From assembly GCA_036346205.1 (NCBI GenBank), contig JARFJB010001987.1, forward strand, positions 1,077,501-1,141,500: 64,000 bases of DNA, given 5' to 3'. A program made the position numbers and the translations under genes. Origin of the DNA: Vesta saturnalis. Taxonomy: Eukaryota; Arthropoda; Insecta; Coleoptera; Lampyridae. How positions within the stretch are numbered: the stretch's first letter is position 1; every line of letters starts with the position of its first letter. This document shows positions 28,100 through 40,278 of the stretch, one piece after another. Below the pieces are notes generated by a model, which searched no databases, was not told where the DNA came from, and saw nothing but the letters and a program-made list of their open reading frames with translations.

Positions 28100-28600
28100 C
28101 TTGAACTATCTATTCACAAGGTTTACTTATATTAATTTTTTTTAAAACACAAAATTTTCATGTAGATTTTCCGAAGCGCGGGCCTTATTTCTTCACCTTA
28201 TTATTATTTTGTGAAAAATTATTAAAGGGTACTACTTAATATTACTAAGCAAACATAAAAAAGAACTTAGGTGAATTTATCTAAACAGCTTATTTACTTT
28301 AGATATGCAAACATAACCATTTATATATTAATTCATTATGTTATCTGTTACCAACGAGGTAATAATAAAATTTTATTTGGTTAAAAATATCGCCGTGTCT
28401 CCTACCACGCAAAATTTTAATACCATTTCAAATCTACGGTAAAGTCACGTTTCCATGCATGCGTCATGGCTGTGCAGTAAGTTGTAACAGCTATTTGTGT
28501 ATTAAGAGCGCAAAGTGATACATTGGCGTAGTGAGCGAGAAGTTGGACTATCTCGCGAGACCGGCAATGTCACTTTGAGCTCGAAGTACAAACATGATTT
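28100..28600 (-). repeat. Upstream flank of the 23-finger gene, duplicated at about 58150-58640
   Basis: Read leftward, this sequence matches the region upstream of the 8-finger gene. Shared blocks include AATTTTGCGTGGTAGGAGAC, GGAAACGTGACTTTACCGTA and the leader TAGTTCAAGATGTCAGCTG. Promoter and leader were therefore copied together with the coding region. Core promoter elements were not resolved. Confidence 0.8.
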
Positions 28601-29109
28601 TATCTACAACCGGTGTTTTATAAAAATGTTTGGTAAAAATTAATAATTATTGATAACCTCAAATTTGACAGTTCAGATTTCAAAACGTGAGCATCACTTT
28701 GCGCTACACATGTGTTTTTGTAAGAACGTTTGTTAAAAACTGTTTTTATTTTTACAATGAACTTATTATAAGAGAGGTAGCACTATTATCCTAAAAAAAA
28801 TACTATTAAAATTATTACATTTCTTTTAATTGCTATTTTGTAGGTTGGAAGGTCGTGTGCTGTTCCACATCAGATATTTATTGTATGAAAACTATCTTAA
28901 CAACACGCGCTGGTCGCAAAATTGTCGACTTCTGTCAAATACGAAAACAGAAGTCGCAGAAATGCTAGACGTTTCTTTATTAAGGTTTCCATGGTAACTA
29001 AGCGAGCGTTTTAGTTACTAATAAAGTTAGTAAAAAAGCTTGCTTCTCGGAAAAATGCAACTTTGCTCCTTCTTTTGAAAGCGCAGATTTGTACTTTTCG
29101 CTCGGTTGT
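28601..29109. other. Intergenic; contains the right direct-repeat copy
   Basis: No gene is recognised. The second copy of the 110-bp direct repeat lies at about 28780-28890. Confidence 0.5.
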
Positions 29110-29900
29110 AAGTGGTACCGGGGCACTAGACGCCATCTTGGATTTTGACATCACAAATGCCCCCGAGTGGGAGACCGCATTTTCCACCCTTATTTTTACT
29201 CACTCACGTGGCCGACCGTGTTTTCAACCCTCGACGGAATTTTTTATCCCTAATTATTTTTGTTTTTATTAGCTTACGGGGCTACCGCATTTTCTCGCCC
29301 CTATTTTTTACACACTCACGTGTGAGACCGTGTTTTCAACCCTTTTATCCTAATTATTTTTTACATACCCACGTGTGAGACCGTATTTTCAATCCTTTCT
29401 TGTCGAAGGCCCTTTTTCAACCCTAATTATTTTTTACTTGCGCACGTATAGGACGTGTATTTTCAACCCCTGATGGAGTTTTTATCCCTAATTAAGGACC
29501 TTTTGACAGCAATTTTTTAACCCTAATTATTATTGGTAGTATTAAGGACCTTTTTGTTTTTACTCGCTTACGTATAGGACCGTATTACCCTTATTTCTAT
29601 GATTTCTTTTGGGGGTTATTTTTCAAACCTTATGGTTGTATTAAGGACCTTTTGACAACTAGGAATTTTTTATGGTTGCTAACGTGAGGGTCGTATTTAG
29701 AGGTTGATCTGGGGCTTGGCTTGGCTTAAAAAGCTGTATTTAGGGGTGGGGGCTGAACTGGGGGGCAGGGGCTGTATGTGGAGCTAGGGTTGGAGCTTAG
29801 GGCTGGGGGCTGGTCTAGGGATAAGTCTTAGGGTTGGATCTGGGGCTGGACTTGGACTTGGGGTTGGTCTTAGGGTTATTTTTGATGGTATTAAGGTCCT
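29110..29900. repeat. Dispersed repeat family R1, inverted copy, plus a GGGGCTGG-rich tract
   Basis: The block at 29120-29190 matches the reverse complement of 17129-17210 (CCAAGATGGCG-like core next to TGANGTCA). It is followed by many imperfect TTTTCAACCCT / CCCTAATTATTTTT / AAGGACCTTTT units to about 29660. From about 29700 to 29870 the sequence is G-rich with repeated GGGGCTGG and GGGTTGG. No gene is seen. Confidence 0.75.
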
Positions 29901-30899
29901 TCTGGCTATATTAAGAACAGTGCCCCTGGAGGTTGCACACGCATACAATGTTGGAAATTGCATAAAGATTATTATCGATCCTATTGCTTTAAAATGGTCA
30001 AATGCTACTGGAGCAAACATATTTTCTAATAATGATGTAAAATAGCAGCTGTGTTAAGGATTGATCTTGCGTGGGGGAATTTGAATGACAGTAAACTTTA
30101 ATTATAGAACACTTATTTTATTGTAAATGTCATAATTAAAAAATCCTCAGTGAACTATAAAAAATTACTGACATTCCTAATGAAACAAATTTTTATTAAG
30201 TTAATTAATTACATAACAGCAATATTGTCTTCTAAAACGCATATTAAAGACATAGTTACCTACATTGAAATATGTTTAATATCCATCCGACCGTTAAAAT
30301 GTTGTACGCCTTAATTTTTTAAAGAAACAATGCTTAGATGTGTTTTATAACTGTAATTAAAAATTTGTAAAATAAATAAAGGGTTAACACCACACTTACC
30401 AGTTCTGTACTTAAAGAACGTTTTGAGGCACTACTTCACGAGTGATAGTCACTGCTTTTGTGCTGCGTGTCAAACTAAAAATAACAACTTTCTAGGTTGT
30501 GTAAAACTACCTATTGATTTCCCTATAGTGTAAAATATACTAACAAACCTTATTATCTTTATCGAACTTACTGCAAATCGTATTTACCTTTCTCTTAAAA
30601 TAAATCGGTTTGACAAAATATTCCTATAGTACATACGGATACACAAATTGTTTTATAAAAACCATATTAAGAGTTTTGGAAAGTTACATGTTTTAAATTC
30701 CACAATATGTAGTAAGAAATCACTGTTCATGTTTACTTTAGCTAATTACCGTGTAATTATATAACTTTGTTAAATATAATAGTCTAAAATTGATTACCAA
30801 TATAATATAAATAATTTCTTTTTAAAAAACACTAAATCATAAATTTATAACACGATTTTTAAAAACACACATGCTGAATTAAAAGAAAAACAATGGGGA
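29901..30899. other. Intergenic AT-rich sequence
   Basis: No coding region or structured element was recognised in this kilobase. Confidence 0.5.
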
Positions 30900-31600
30900 T
30901 ATTTTTGTTATTACAGGGCTCTTGATTAAAACAATTAAAGCACTAAAAATCTCTTTTTATTTATCAAAATAGAATGGTTGGGTAACAGGAGTTAAACAAT
31001 AACCTGATTATCTCATCATTTATATTTAAACATGTACTAAAATGACAACTAAACGTTTTAAAAATTTTTAATCTTAAATAAGAGTGACGTAATATCATTT
31101 TTATTTGAAATTTCATGGAGAGTATTATCATCATCGAGATTTCGAGATACAAACACCTCATCGTCTTCACGTTGAACGATTATATTGTAACAAACTATAA
31201 AGCAGCTAATAACCCTGACAGCTTTTATCAGACACTATTATTACATGGACATGAGGTTAGCCCTAAATTAACCGGTTTCAACACGGCTCTGGAAATGCTG
31301 CACACGCTTCAAATCTTTCAGCTCGTTCGCAGAAGTTGTACCGTATTCATTTCCTTCAATTTTTATCTGCATTCTGTTTCGAGACTGTAGTACGTTTTCT
31401 AACACATAAACAGAATCTTCAATACTGTGATACGTGTAGCAGCAAAACACATTAGCTAGTTAGTTTCATCTCTATATTACTTTACATGCATGCCTGATCT
31501 TATCATAAATAAATACATCTGTCAAAAAAGCTAATTAAACATAACTACATGGACTGGGTATAGCAAACAACGTTTCCAATTATAGCTTTTAGTCAACACA
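30900..31600 (-). repeat. Polinton-related 3' end fragment, shared with about 44566-44690
   Basis: On the minus strand, about 31060-30900 matches plus-strand 44566-44690. Both contain ACATGTTTA, TATAAATGATGAGATAATCA, CAACCATTNTA and AATAAAA in the same order. The 44.6 kb copy lies directly downstream of the adenain-like protease remnant, so this fragment is probably the tail of another copy of the same Polinton family. A 60-codon frame lies at 31450-31268 but shows no domain. Confidence 0.6.
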
Positions 31601-31663
31601 ATAGTGCCTACAACTACATACAATCGACTAGCACTGCTTTAGCACGAGGATCAAACGAAAAAC

Positions 31664-32095
31664 ACGCTCGCACGTACACACGCACGCAAGCTCGTACGCT
31701 CGCACGTACGCACGCGCGCTCGCACGTACGTACGCTCGCACGCACGTACGTACGCTCGCACGCACGTACGCTCGTACGCATGCACGCACGCACGCACGCA
31801 CGTACGCACACACACACACACACACACACGAGAGCGCGAAAACACGCAAACGCGAAAAACACACTAACACAAAAAAACACGCAAACACGCTAACAAAAAA
31901 ACACACAAACGAAAAACGCTACCACGAAAACACGCTAACACAAAAAAATACGCAACCGCAAAGACATACAAATGCGAAAATACGTAAAAACGAAAACACG
32001 CAAATACGAAAACACACAAACGAAAACACGCCAACACAAAAACCCCGCAAAACGAAAACACGCTAAAGCGAAAAAACTTGTAAACTTGCAAACAT
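31664..32095. repeat. (ACGC/ACGT)n array grading into CGAAAACACGCAAA minisatellite
   Basis: Units of CGCACGTACG and CGCTCGCACG (31664-31800) pass through a short CA run into ACACGCAAACGCGAAAA-type units to about 32095. The order and polarity match the array ending at 12830. Confidence 0.85.
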
Positions 32096-32217
32096 GAATC
32101 AAGATGGTGGAGCACCGTTATGAAAAAAAAACAAGTTTATTAACAAAATTGAAGGAAAGCTTAACGTTTGAAAATATATTATTATTATTATTATAAACAA
32201 CAATACATCATTATTAT

Positions 32218-32580
32218 TTAATAACATGCTTTATCGGTTTTCTTCTTCTTCTTGAACCGTGATTCGTCGTCATCATCATCATGATTTTGAGATTTGCCCT
32301 GCACCCCTATGTCAGCACTCTTCTTTCGCTTCTGTGAACCATCACCATCATCTTGAATGTGAGATACATTCAGCTCAATTACGTCATCGCTTTCATCATT
32401 ATCTTGAACGGTTACGTTGTAATAGTTTATTAACAAGTCATTAAAATCTCTAATGTCCGATGATGTTGGCTCATAAACAGGAGAATACATTACAGTAATG
32501 CTCACTCGATGACAGTTACACTTTAAAGAGCGAAACACACGAGAAACGAGAACCCAGCTAGCCTTGGGTTTTGTGCGCAA
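32218..32580 (-). CDS. Hypothetical 120-aa acidic/basic protein, possible Polinton accessory gene
   Basis: Function not recognised. The N-terminal 45 residues are hydrophobic and basic, with a C-N-C motif. The middle is acidic. The C-terminus alternates K-R-K-K-S, a run of five aspartates and F-K-K-K-K-K-T-D-K, resembling a bipartite nuclear localisation signal. The frame is uninterrupted and lies just inside the satellite at 31.7-32.1 kb. Another R1 repeat begins some 500 bp upstream. The assignment to a Polinton rests on neighbourhood only. Confidence 0.45.
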   Translation of the reverse strand: MRTKPKASWVLVSRVFRSLKCNCHRVSITVMYSPVYEPTSSDIRDFNDLLINYYNVTVQDNDESDDVIELNVSHIQDDGDGSQKRKKSADIGVQGKSQNHDDDDDESRFKKKKKTDKACY

Positions 32581-33079
32581 GCGTGCTCGTCAATGTTCGG
32601 GTAGAATCGGTTATCTTCGGGGGATGTCTGAAGTATTGACCTAACCACACTCTAACGTAGCCCCTAGGGGCATGTTTATACATCTAAACGCCTCTTTTAT
32701 GGTCGAGGTATTTTCTCCTAAGACGGCCGTCTCCTCGGATAAGATGTAAAACTTTAGGTCCCGTGGCAATACGATGATTGACACGTCAAAGATCCCTAAG
32801 CTTAAGTTTTGCAAAATTGAGCGAAATATTGATCATCTTACACGTCGCACGCAATGTACTGTTTATATATTAATAATGATCCTTCGGAGTGATGACAGAT
32901 TGTTTCTATCTGAAATTTTCTATCAAAATCACATTGTCGTAAGCATTGCTAGTTTCAATTTCAGCCTCATTATTAGGTTTAAATGAATAATGGCATACAC
33001 AAATAAAAGACAACTTAAACTTAATTAGTCTCTTGATAAATTTGTAAATTGTCTCCCTCATACTGACATTAGTAGAATG
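32581..33079. other. Intergenic, no gene recognised
   Basis: A 70-codon open frame (32774-32986) has no recognisable domain. Nothing else is supportable. Confidence 0.45.
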
Positions 33080-33440
33080 AGGACAGTTTGGTCTGTGACG
33101 TCATCACTGGTGGGGGAAGTTATGCCCACGTGGACGTGGCCATTTCTCACCCCCATGGCTTCTTTCCGGGGTCGTGTTTCAACCCCTATATGGAATTTTT
33201 AACCCTTGATGTTAATTTTTACCCTTAATTAGGACCCCTATGATTTATTTTCGGAGGCATTTTTCGCGATTTTTAAACCGTTGATGGAATTTTCTACCCT
33301 TTGATGGTATTTTCACCCGTAAATAAAGGCCTTTTTGGCAGCCCCTGAAAGGTAGGCATATATACGCGCATGCAGTGTTCTGATTAGTTGCCCACGCCCC
33401 CTGGTCCTCCGCCATTTTGCATGACGTCATAATCAAAGCC
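33080..33440. repeat. Dispersed repeat family R1, third copy
   Basis: TGACGTCA near 33098, CCCACGTGG near 33126, then TTTTCAACCC / TTGATGGAATTTT / ACCCTTAATTAGG units. The copy closes with CCGCCATTTTGCATGACGTC near 33410-33430. Confidence 0.75.
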
Positions 33441-33730
33441 ATTTAGTCAGGGGAAATAAATTCAAGCTGTTGATCTGAAATCGTGGTCTATAAAAACACC
33501 TTGGTTATTACCGGTAATAAAAAGATAAGGATTTTTTAATAATTTGACATACACAGGTTAATAGTTCCATTAACAAGATATATTTGATCTCAATGTAGCA
33601 TGTGTTATGGAAATTGTAGAATTTGTCAAAGAGAAAATTGATATTGACGTAGAAGTTGCGAAAGCCGTTAAGTACTAAGTGGGGGTAATGATCAAAGCGA
33701 AAATAGGGATAATAATAAAGATTAGTTAAT

Positions 33731-34015
33731 ATGTGGATGTGTTATAGTGCAGAGTCGTGGCCTAAGGCTGTGGATTGTGTTAGTTCAGTGCAAAGACTAA
33801 TATGCCAATTTCAATCATTAGAATTTGATGCTGAACATGAAAAAGTGTATGGACGAGGTACGTTTAGGGAGGACTATTTAGATAATCGGGTTTATAAGTA
33901 TGGTAGTGGAATACGTCTGTGTGAGAAATATTTTCTATCGCGTGACGATGGTGTAGAGTGCATTTGTTGTATTAAGAGGTTAAAAGAAGACCTTAGAGAA
34001 ATATCTCTGGAATAA
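33731..34015 (+). CDS. Hypothetical 94-aa cysteine-containing protein
   Basis: Not recognised. The open frame encodes several cysteines, including C-I-C-C-I-K near the C-terminus, and a charged tail. A second small frame follows (ATG at 34062). It is charged and probably alpha-helical, and changes frame near 34140 before ending at about 34279. The pair lies between Polinton fragments on both sides, so they may be accessory genes of such an element. Confidence is low because the frames are short. Confidence 0.35.
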   Translation: MWMCYSAESWPKAVDCVSSVQRLICQFQSLEFDAEHEKVYGRGTFREDYLDNRVYKYGSGIRLCEKYFLSRDDGVECICCIKRLKEDLREISLE

Positions 34016-34441
34016 TTTGTACATGAAATAGAATGTCATTTAACGAATTATATTTCAACAGATGACAACACGACAAGTGAAGGAGGCCTGTATTAATGAG
34101 CTCAGAAACGTAGTTCACGATGTAGTAGAATGGGAGCGAAAAGAGAATGGGAACAGTTAGAAAGAGACTCTGCATGCTTTTTTAGGAAAAGAATCGAAGA
34201 GTGTAGTCAACTACTTTCAGCTGTCCTAGAAAAGCAACATCGTGACTACGTACTTATGAAACGCTTTAGTAGTGTATAGTATTGTATGTATAATAAATAA
34301 AAAAAATGAAAGAAAAGAGTTATTGATTACATCATAATATTACAATAAGGAATCGTACAGAGCGTATTATATAATGTCTTTGTTAGAAATCCATGAATTG
34401 TGAGAATTATCAAACCCTAACCATTTAACGAGAGACATATT

Positions 34442-36250
34442 TCATCGACGTCGTATTACACGTTCAACTAGGTGAATGTCAGGATGTTTAACACTTTGAA
34501 GTTCTGGCTCATAGAAACGTCCTTGCATCTCTTCATCTCGACTATCACGTAACGTGTAGGTAATTGGACTGGAATGTTTCACTGCTGGTATTAGAAAGAC
34601 TTCGTAACTCCAATTAGGTGTGTAACCCTTAGAGAATATGCTTTTGTATTTGCTAATACGTACATCATCCCCCACTTTAAGTTTATGTGTCTTACGGTCA
34701 AGAACTTTGTGATATTTTGAATGTTTCAAAGTAGAGGCAGCATTCTTTTCCGTTACTTCTATAGGTTTGTATCCGGTGGTTCTATGCGTTCTTGAATTAT
34801 AACCCACAACAAGTTGAGGTAATATTAATAACCATTTATAGGAACCTTACATACTGAATGTATTCCACATTATTGTTTTAAGAGTGCGATTTACACGTTC
34901 AACTATACTACTCTTCAAGTTATAATAACTACTGTAATGATTAATATTAAATTTTTTCATAACTTTTTTAAATTCAGCATTATAAAACTCTGTTTGCATG
35001 TCAGTTTGTATCTGTGTAGGCGTCCTTTGCAAACCAAACAAAAGTTTATTCATTACATCTACGACTAGTTCACCATTCTTGCGTTTGATGGGAAAGGCCC
35101 AGACATATTGAGAGAACGCATTTATTATCATTAAAATGTATTGCAATCCTTTATTCACCCGAGCGTAAGGTGTCATTTCCACTAAATCAGCTTGAAAGAG
35201 ATCATATAAACCTTTTAGTGCTACACAACCCGTGGAAAATTTCCCCTTGCTGTTTTATGCAGTTCTTCAACAATATCAGCTTTACTAAATTTATCGCTTT
35301 CGATTTTAGTAGAATCTCTATGACGAATGGTTCTTATTTCGTAAATTTAACACCGTCTGGTATTATAGGTTGAATCACCTTACGTATAGTTTGAATAATT
35401 AGAAACATTGGTGTCGTATATAGTAGATCATCCACTTGAAGATGACCACATACAATGCACTATTGTACACTGTATAAGCAAACAAATATTTGCCATCTGT
35501 ACCCAATGGAATATCTACTGCCTTCTTACGCAATAAACCTTGTAAGGTAATATGTTTCGTAATATATCATCTTGTTCGTGGCATCACTGTGATGATAAGT
35601 AGTATGTTTACCAAATTTATCTATTGACATCAGTGCTGGATATGTAGTAGTATCTATAGTGAGGGTCATTGTAACAATGAAATGAAATGAATATAGTAAT
35701 AGGTTTATAACCAGATATCCTACTTTATTACTTTCGCTGTACTTAATTCGTCAATTATATATATTATTTCGTTGTGGTTACTAGTATTTCCTGCCGACAT
35801 TGATCCCAATAACTCCCGGAATCAATCCACTAATTTATTCGGATCATTCCAAGGTACAAACTGAATCGTTTGTTATTATATCGTAATAGTTGCATTCCAC
35901 CCCTCTTTTAGAGATAGAAGTTGTGCGAGATCTTGTGGTAGGAGGTGCAATAGCTGATGTAGCGACTCGTTTTTTAGAGTGAGGTAATGGTTTAATGATC
36001 TCAATGTATTTCCAACTATTAGTTCCTTGTATTTGGTCATCTGGGTTGTAATTACGTCGAGCAGCATTTGTGTGGTGCAAAATGTCATTGTATTGCTGCA
36101 GATCACTCTTTTCGTATCCCGCAGGAGCTTTTTGAAATAGTAGCTCATATAATCCCGGAGTTCCATCATAGTCTAATGATGATCCATCAGGAAGAGCGAT
36201 ACGAAAATTCTATCCAATAAACAACTTCTCTTTTTCGGGAAGAAAGTGTA
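34442..36250 (-). pseudogene. Polinton-type retroviral-like integrase with N-terminal uncharacterised region
   Basis: Integrases of this class (rve fold, DDE) insert Polinton DNA into chromosomes. Reading leftward, an upstream region (about 36250-35844) contains T-P-G-L-Y-E-L-L-F and N-A-A-R-R-N-Y. A short W-N-D-P-N-K-L-V-D segment near 35830 follows. The core at 35182-34847 shows I-Q-T-D-M-Q-T-E-F (catalytic Asp) and K-S-S-I-V-E-R-V-N-R-T-L-K (catalytic Glu). A C-terminal chromo-like region at 34807-34442 includes K-V-G-D-D-V-R-I-S-K and R-F-Y-E-P-E-L-Q. Several stops and frame changes between 35840 and 35180, and a break near 34830, make it non-functional. The D-E part of the active site is retained. 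Confidence 0.82.
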
Positions 36251-36357
36251 CACCGTATGTTAAATCATACTCGTCTTGGGGATCTATAAATGTACCTTCC
36301 ACATAATATTTCGCTAATCCTTCATACTGACTAAGGTACTCTTCATCATGTGTGGTA

Positions 36358-36663
36358 TTAGCAATAAGTTTCATCTAAAATTTGTGGAATGGCGCCAGGA
36401 ACAAGAATACCTGGTGCTTTCCGAGTTCCAGATGTTTTAGGCGTGTGATGTAAAAAAACGTCATGTGCAACAGGCTCAGTTTTCCCGAATTCTGATGTAA
36501 ATGGTTCAGCTTTGACGAGAGAACCATCTTGTTTAGTAATCAATTGTTTCAAAGGTTGTGTTATAGTGATCCCATACCAATAGGACGCGACAGTATTCTT
36601 CATCGGATATATTTTCATCAAGCATTTTATCGTAGAATTTGTCATAGGAAGGTACTGTGACAT
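36358..36663 (-). pseudogene. Unassigned Polinton-associated ORF fragment (101 codons)
   Basis: The open frame overlaps the broken end of PolB and precedes the integrase module. It contains a G-S-L-V-K-A-E-P-F stretch and a T-S-G-T-R-K-A-P-G-I-L-V-P-G stretch and no domain I can name. It may be the true upstream part of the integrase-module polyprotein, with a rearrangement junction near 36550 joining it to the polymerase fragment. Confidence 0.4.
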
Positions 36664-37408
36664 CGTCTAATTTATTAAAATTGTCCACGTACCCGTAGGG
36701 GAAAATACCTTTCTTTCTAAGTTAAAGTCATTATCTTCACCAAAATATTTCCATTGATCATCTGATAAATTATAAGATAGAATATCTAAGGATGCCGCCA
36801 TGAATCTACAACTATCGACGAATCACAAATTTATGTACTTCTTTTCCCTATGGTCGCGACCATTAATGAATTCGTGTACATAAATATGCTTACCGAACGT
36901 TATATATTTCTCACTATTAGCAGGGAGTACGGCCATTTCTTCAGTTTCACTCGCTAACTGTTTGATGAACAGGTGGACATCATAACCACTGAGATTATGG
37001 AAAAAAACTGGGATAAATGTAGGTAATTGGCAGTTTATAACCTTAACTTAAGCCAAAGTATAACAACAATTATTAAAAGGCGTCAAATTGTAACATTAAT
37101 AGCGGCTCCAAGTGTATAAACACTAAAACTGGGCCAACTTATAACATTAAATAAAAAAGCGATGATGTAATATACCATTCGTAATTGATCAAATAATTTA
37201 ATTAATATAAAAAATTACCTTTTAATAATCGCTACTGCCGTCGGCTCATCGGTAGATGAATATAAGGGTGGATTCTAATAAATAGTTTAATTAACCTACC
37301 TGAAATGCTAGTTGCTTCTTTTCTGCTTGATTATTTTCACTTAATTCCAAAAATGTTATCAAAAAATTATGAAAAAAATAATAAATTCTCGAGCGCCATG
37401 TTGTCTTT

Positions 37409-37478
<70 letters not shown>

Positions 37479-39600
37479 AGGAACAACAAAACCTAGTTAT
37501 TGAATATTACAAACAATTAACACAAATGAAAATAAAATAACAAGTTATGCATAAGTTTATTTAATATATGTTTGAAAAAGAAAAAGAAATTCAGAAGTCA
37601 TAAACTAAATTATAAAAAAACTTTACCTTTTAACGGTTCTGTACATACACTGTGACAGATACTATGAAGTAGAATGGTTCATATGGTGAGGTCAATGTCT
37701 TGCTTAGTTATCCTTAAAATATGGAATTTCCTTGAAGTTTAATTCGCCAAATTTATCTGTAAAAGAATGTAGAACTTGCGTTGTAAAGGTAACTCAAGTA
37801 AAACTTGCCATTTAAAATAATAGTACAGTTAATTATTGACTTATACGTGCCATTAAAGATTATTAAGTACACAAATTAAGTGATTAAAAAGGTGCGTACT
37901 TAAAAAAAATAAGTACGTAAAAAAAGTACGTAAAATAAGTACGTAAAATAAGTGCCTAAAAAAAAGCAAAGGCTTTAGCTTTAAATATAATGAGAAAAAA
38001 ATAACTTACCACCAAAATTCTGATGGCACCAAAATATAAAAAATTAAGTAAAAATTATGCTTATTGCTGTTAACAGTCAGCATTAAGTGAAGTACAAAAA
38101 AGCTTTCAGAATAACTGAAGTGTATTTCCCCTAAAAATCTACACGCTTGCGCGAATACAAAAATATAAATCCAATTTTTTAAGAAAGGGAACTAAAACTA
38201 TTTATGTAATATTACACCCAAAAGATTTGTTCTAGGAAATGCCAATTAAATTGCCATTTTCAATTCTACATATTAATAATTAAAAACTTTTCTAATATTA
38301 TGCCAAATAGATGAACGATTCTTAAATTAATGTACTTTTTAATACAACCACAAAAAAAAGGTTGTTACAAGTTTAAATTGCAATTTGAATGTGCCGCACC
38401 ACGATATATACCAGTGACATGGCAGTGATCTCGTACTTCGGAATTTGTAAGGTCGTCCGTAAAAAGCTTGTCGCATACATAACAATTACCACTTTGCTCA
38501 TGTATCACCAGTTGTTCATCAGTTAGTGGTAACATTGGAACAACAGTTTTCAAATGCTCATTACATATCCGTTTCACATCACTCTCGAGTCATGTAATAA
38601 ATACCTCCGCGGTATTAACCCCCCTATAAAGCTCTAACTTGGACCAAGCATCGTTTACATCGCACTTAATATAATAACTGAAAGAGTATGGTTCATGTTT
38701 ACACGATGTTATCGTGAACGGTTGTTCGGGATCGAGTTCAGCCATATTTACCGGTACTAGTAGCGCTTCAAAATCTGCATATATTACGAACGGTAAAAAC
38801 ATCTGTTTTTGATAGTTTCGAAACGCAAGTATACTTTCCGCATAGAATTCCCCGGTTCTGTCTTTTCTTTGCATCACGCCAAGTAATTTAGTGTATACGA
38901 AATTACAGTCATAAGACACGTGTCGAGTTAATTGCTCCTGCGTTCTAAAGTAGTGAGTACATGAATCACAAAAATATTTTGCCCCATTACGTCGGCTTAT
39001 TTGGTTGCTAAGTAAACGAGAAAAATTTTTTATCCATCCATAATGCTGATTATCCGTTTGGTTACTGGCTAATAGTAATAAATTAACATGCATAGGTTGT
39101 TAGCTCTTGTATAGTAGAGAGGACCCACTACCTCAGGAAAACGATGACCATCACGATACGTATCCTCCAGTCCATAAACATTGATGGAGATATTACTGTT
39201 GGACTCAAACGTTGAGATGTTAGTCAGCTTAACAGGAAATTCTACACCGTTACAGTTGAATAACGTCCTGAAATCAGGGTAAGAAGTCGTCCGTTGTGGT
39301 AACACCGTCGGTGTCACTAATGCTGATACAATAGCCCACGAAAAGCAGAAATTCTTCACATTCACTATGTCATGTTTATGCGAAATTTCAGGCGGGACAT
39401 TCATATAGGATGAACCTGTAGTGGGAGAAAATTTCAACATGTTTACCTCTAAATATACGAAATTCACCAGCTACAAGAGCATCTACGATGGGTACCACAC
39501 TGCACGTACGCTCAATTACTTGCACCACGTCTTCGCAGGTGTAATGATACAGAAGTGGAAAGCCCCTTTGTACTTGTACTAAATCAAAATGTTTTATTCC
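36550..39600 (-). pseudogene. Second Polinton-type DNA polymerase B, split by a 1.3 kb insertion
   Basis: This belongs to a PolB subfamily distinct from the 12.9 kb copy. Reading leftward from about 39600, the N-terminal region spans 39600-39069. After a frame change, a zinc-type segment with Y-F-C-D-S-C and a following H-x3-D-C lies near 38980-38900. Exonuclease motif I (F-V-I-Y-A-D-F-E) is near 38790. A C-Y-V-C ... D-H-C-H-V-T-G-x-Y-R-G-A-A-H zinc motif ends at about 38366. The gene resumes at about 37030 with F-F-H-N-L-S-G-Y-D-V-H-L-F (exonuclease II) and, in another frame, K-K-G-I-F-P-Y-G-Y-V-D near 36700. The palm motifs A-C are absent. Intact relatives run directly from the zinc motif to the exonuclease II block, so 37040-38360 is an insertion. 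Confidence 0.8.
37040..38360. other. 1.3 kb insertion inside the second PolB, with (TA)n at 37411-37476
   Basis: AT-rich sequence with no coding region, a 65-bp TA run, and internal repeats of TAAGTACGTAAAA near 37900-37950. TTATAAC recurs on the left side (37037, 37136), and TTGTTACAA occurs at the right edge (38362). Precise ends were not resolved, so the class is unknown. A non-autonomous transposon is the simplest reading. Confidence 0.5.
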
Positions 39601-39656
39601 TAGAGAAAATCATATATCTGAATAATACACTGATTACATTTGTACATGCAACAAAT

Positions 39657-40278
39657 AAATACAGGGTGAGTCACGAGGAACTGTACATACTTCTACCATA
39701 AGTAGAGGCACCTTAGGGGATTATCAAATGACCATTAAAAAATGTCTTCTTGTTTTGTTTATTAATATGCAGGGTGAATTATGGATCTTCACCAAAACAA
39801 TGTTTCGTCATATCTTTTCAATGATTAAGTCGATTTGTCTCATTTTTTGGTGAAAGTGTGTATTCGTGTCTAGCAACTAACTGACATATCCAGAATTAAA
39901 AAAATCCAGGACCGTCTTCGTGAAAATTTGTGGGACTGCTTGATATCCAATACATCACCCTGTATATGATTTCTCTAAAATCTGATATAATTTTTTCAGA
40001 GCGCATTAATAGACAGTTAAACCTGGGTATTCGAATTTTTTGTTACACTTACCTCACATTTTCAATTAAAGATTCATTTTAGAGTCAAATTGAAAATTGG
40101 CAATAATGAAATATCTTACTGTATAATAATGTTTAGTTATTAAAAAGAAATCTTTAAAATAAACAGTAACGATATACACTGTGCTCCAGTCTGGTAAATA
40201 CCATAATTTGAATTGATTTACAGGGCCGGATTTAGAAATCTGGCATATCTGGTTCATCTCAAACATTCACCCTGTATG
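39657..40278. repeat. Nested MITE-like inverted repeats ending in ATACAGGGTGA
   Basis: ATACAGGGTGA near 39658 and its reverse complement TCACCCTGTAT near 40267 bound about 620 bp. Inside, GCAGGGTGAATTATGG near 39772 pairs with ATCACCCTGTATA near 39954. A similar ATACAGGGTG motif occurs near 63908. These CAGGGTG-type ends are common in small insect elements. No coding sequence is present. Confidence 0.5.

Noticed and set aside
29145..29378. Open frames across the R1 repeat (69 and 77 codons)
   Set aside because: They follow the repeat units and have no independent coding signal.
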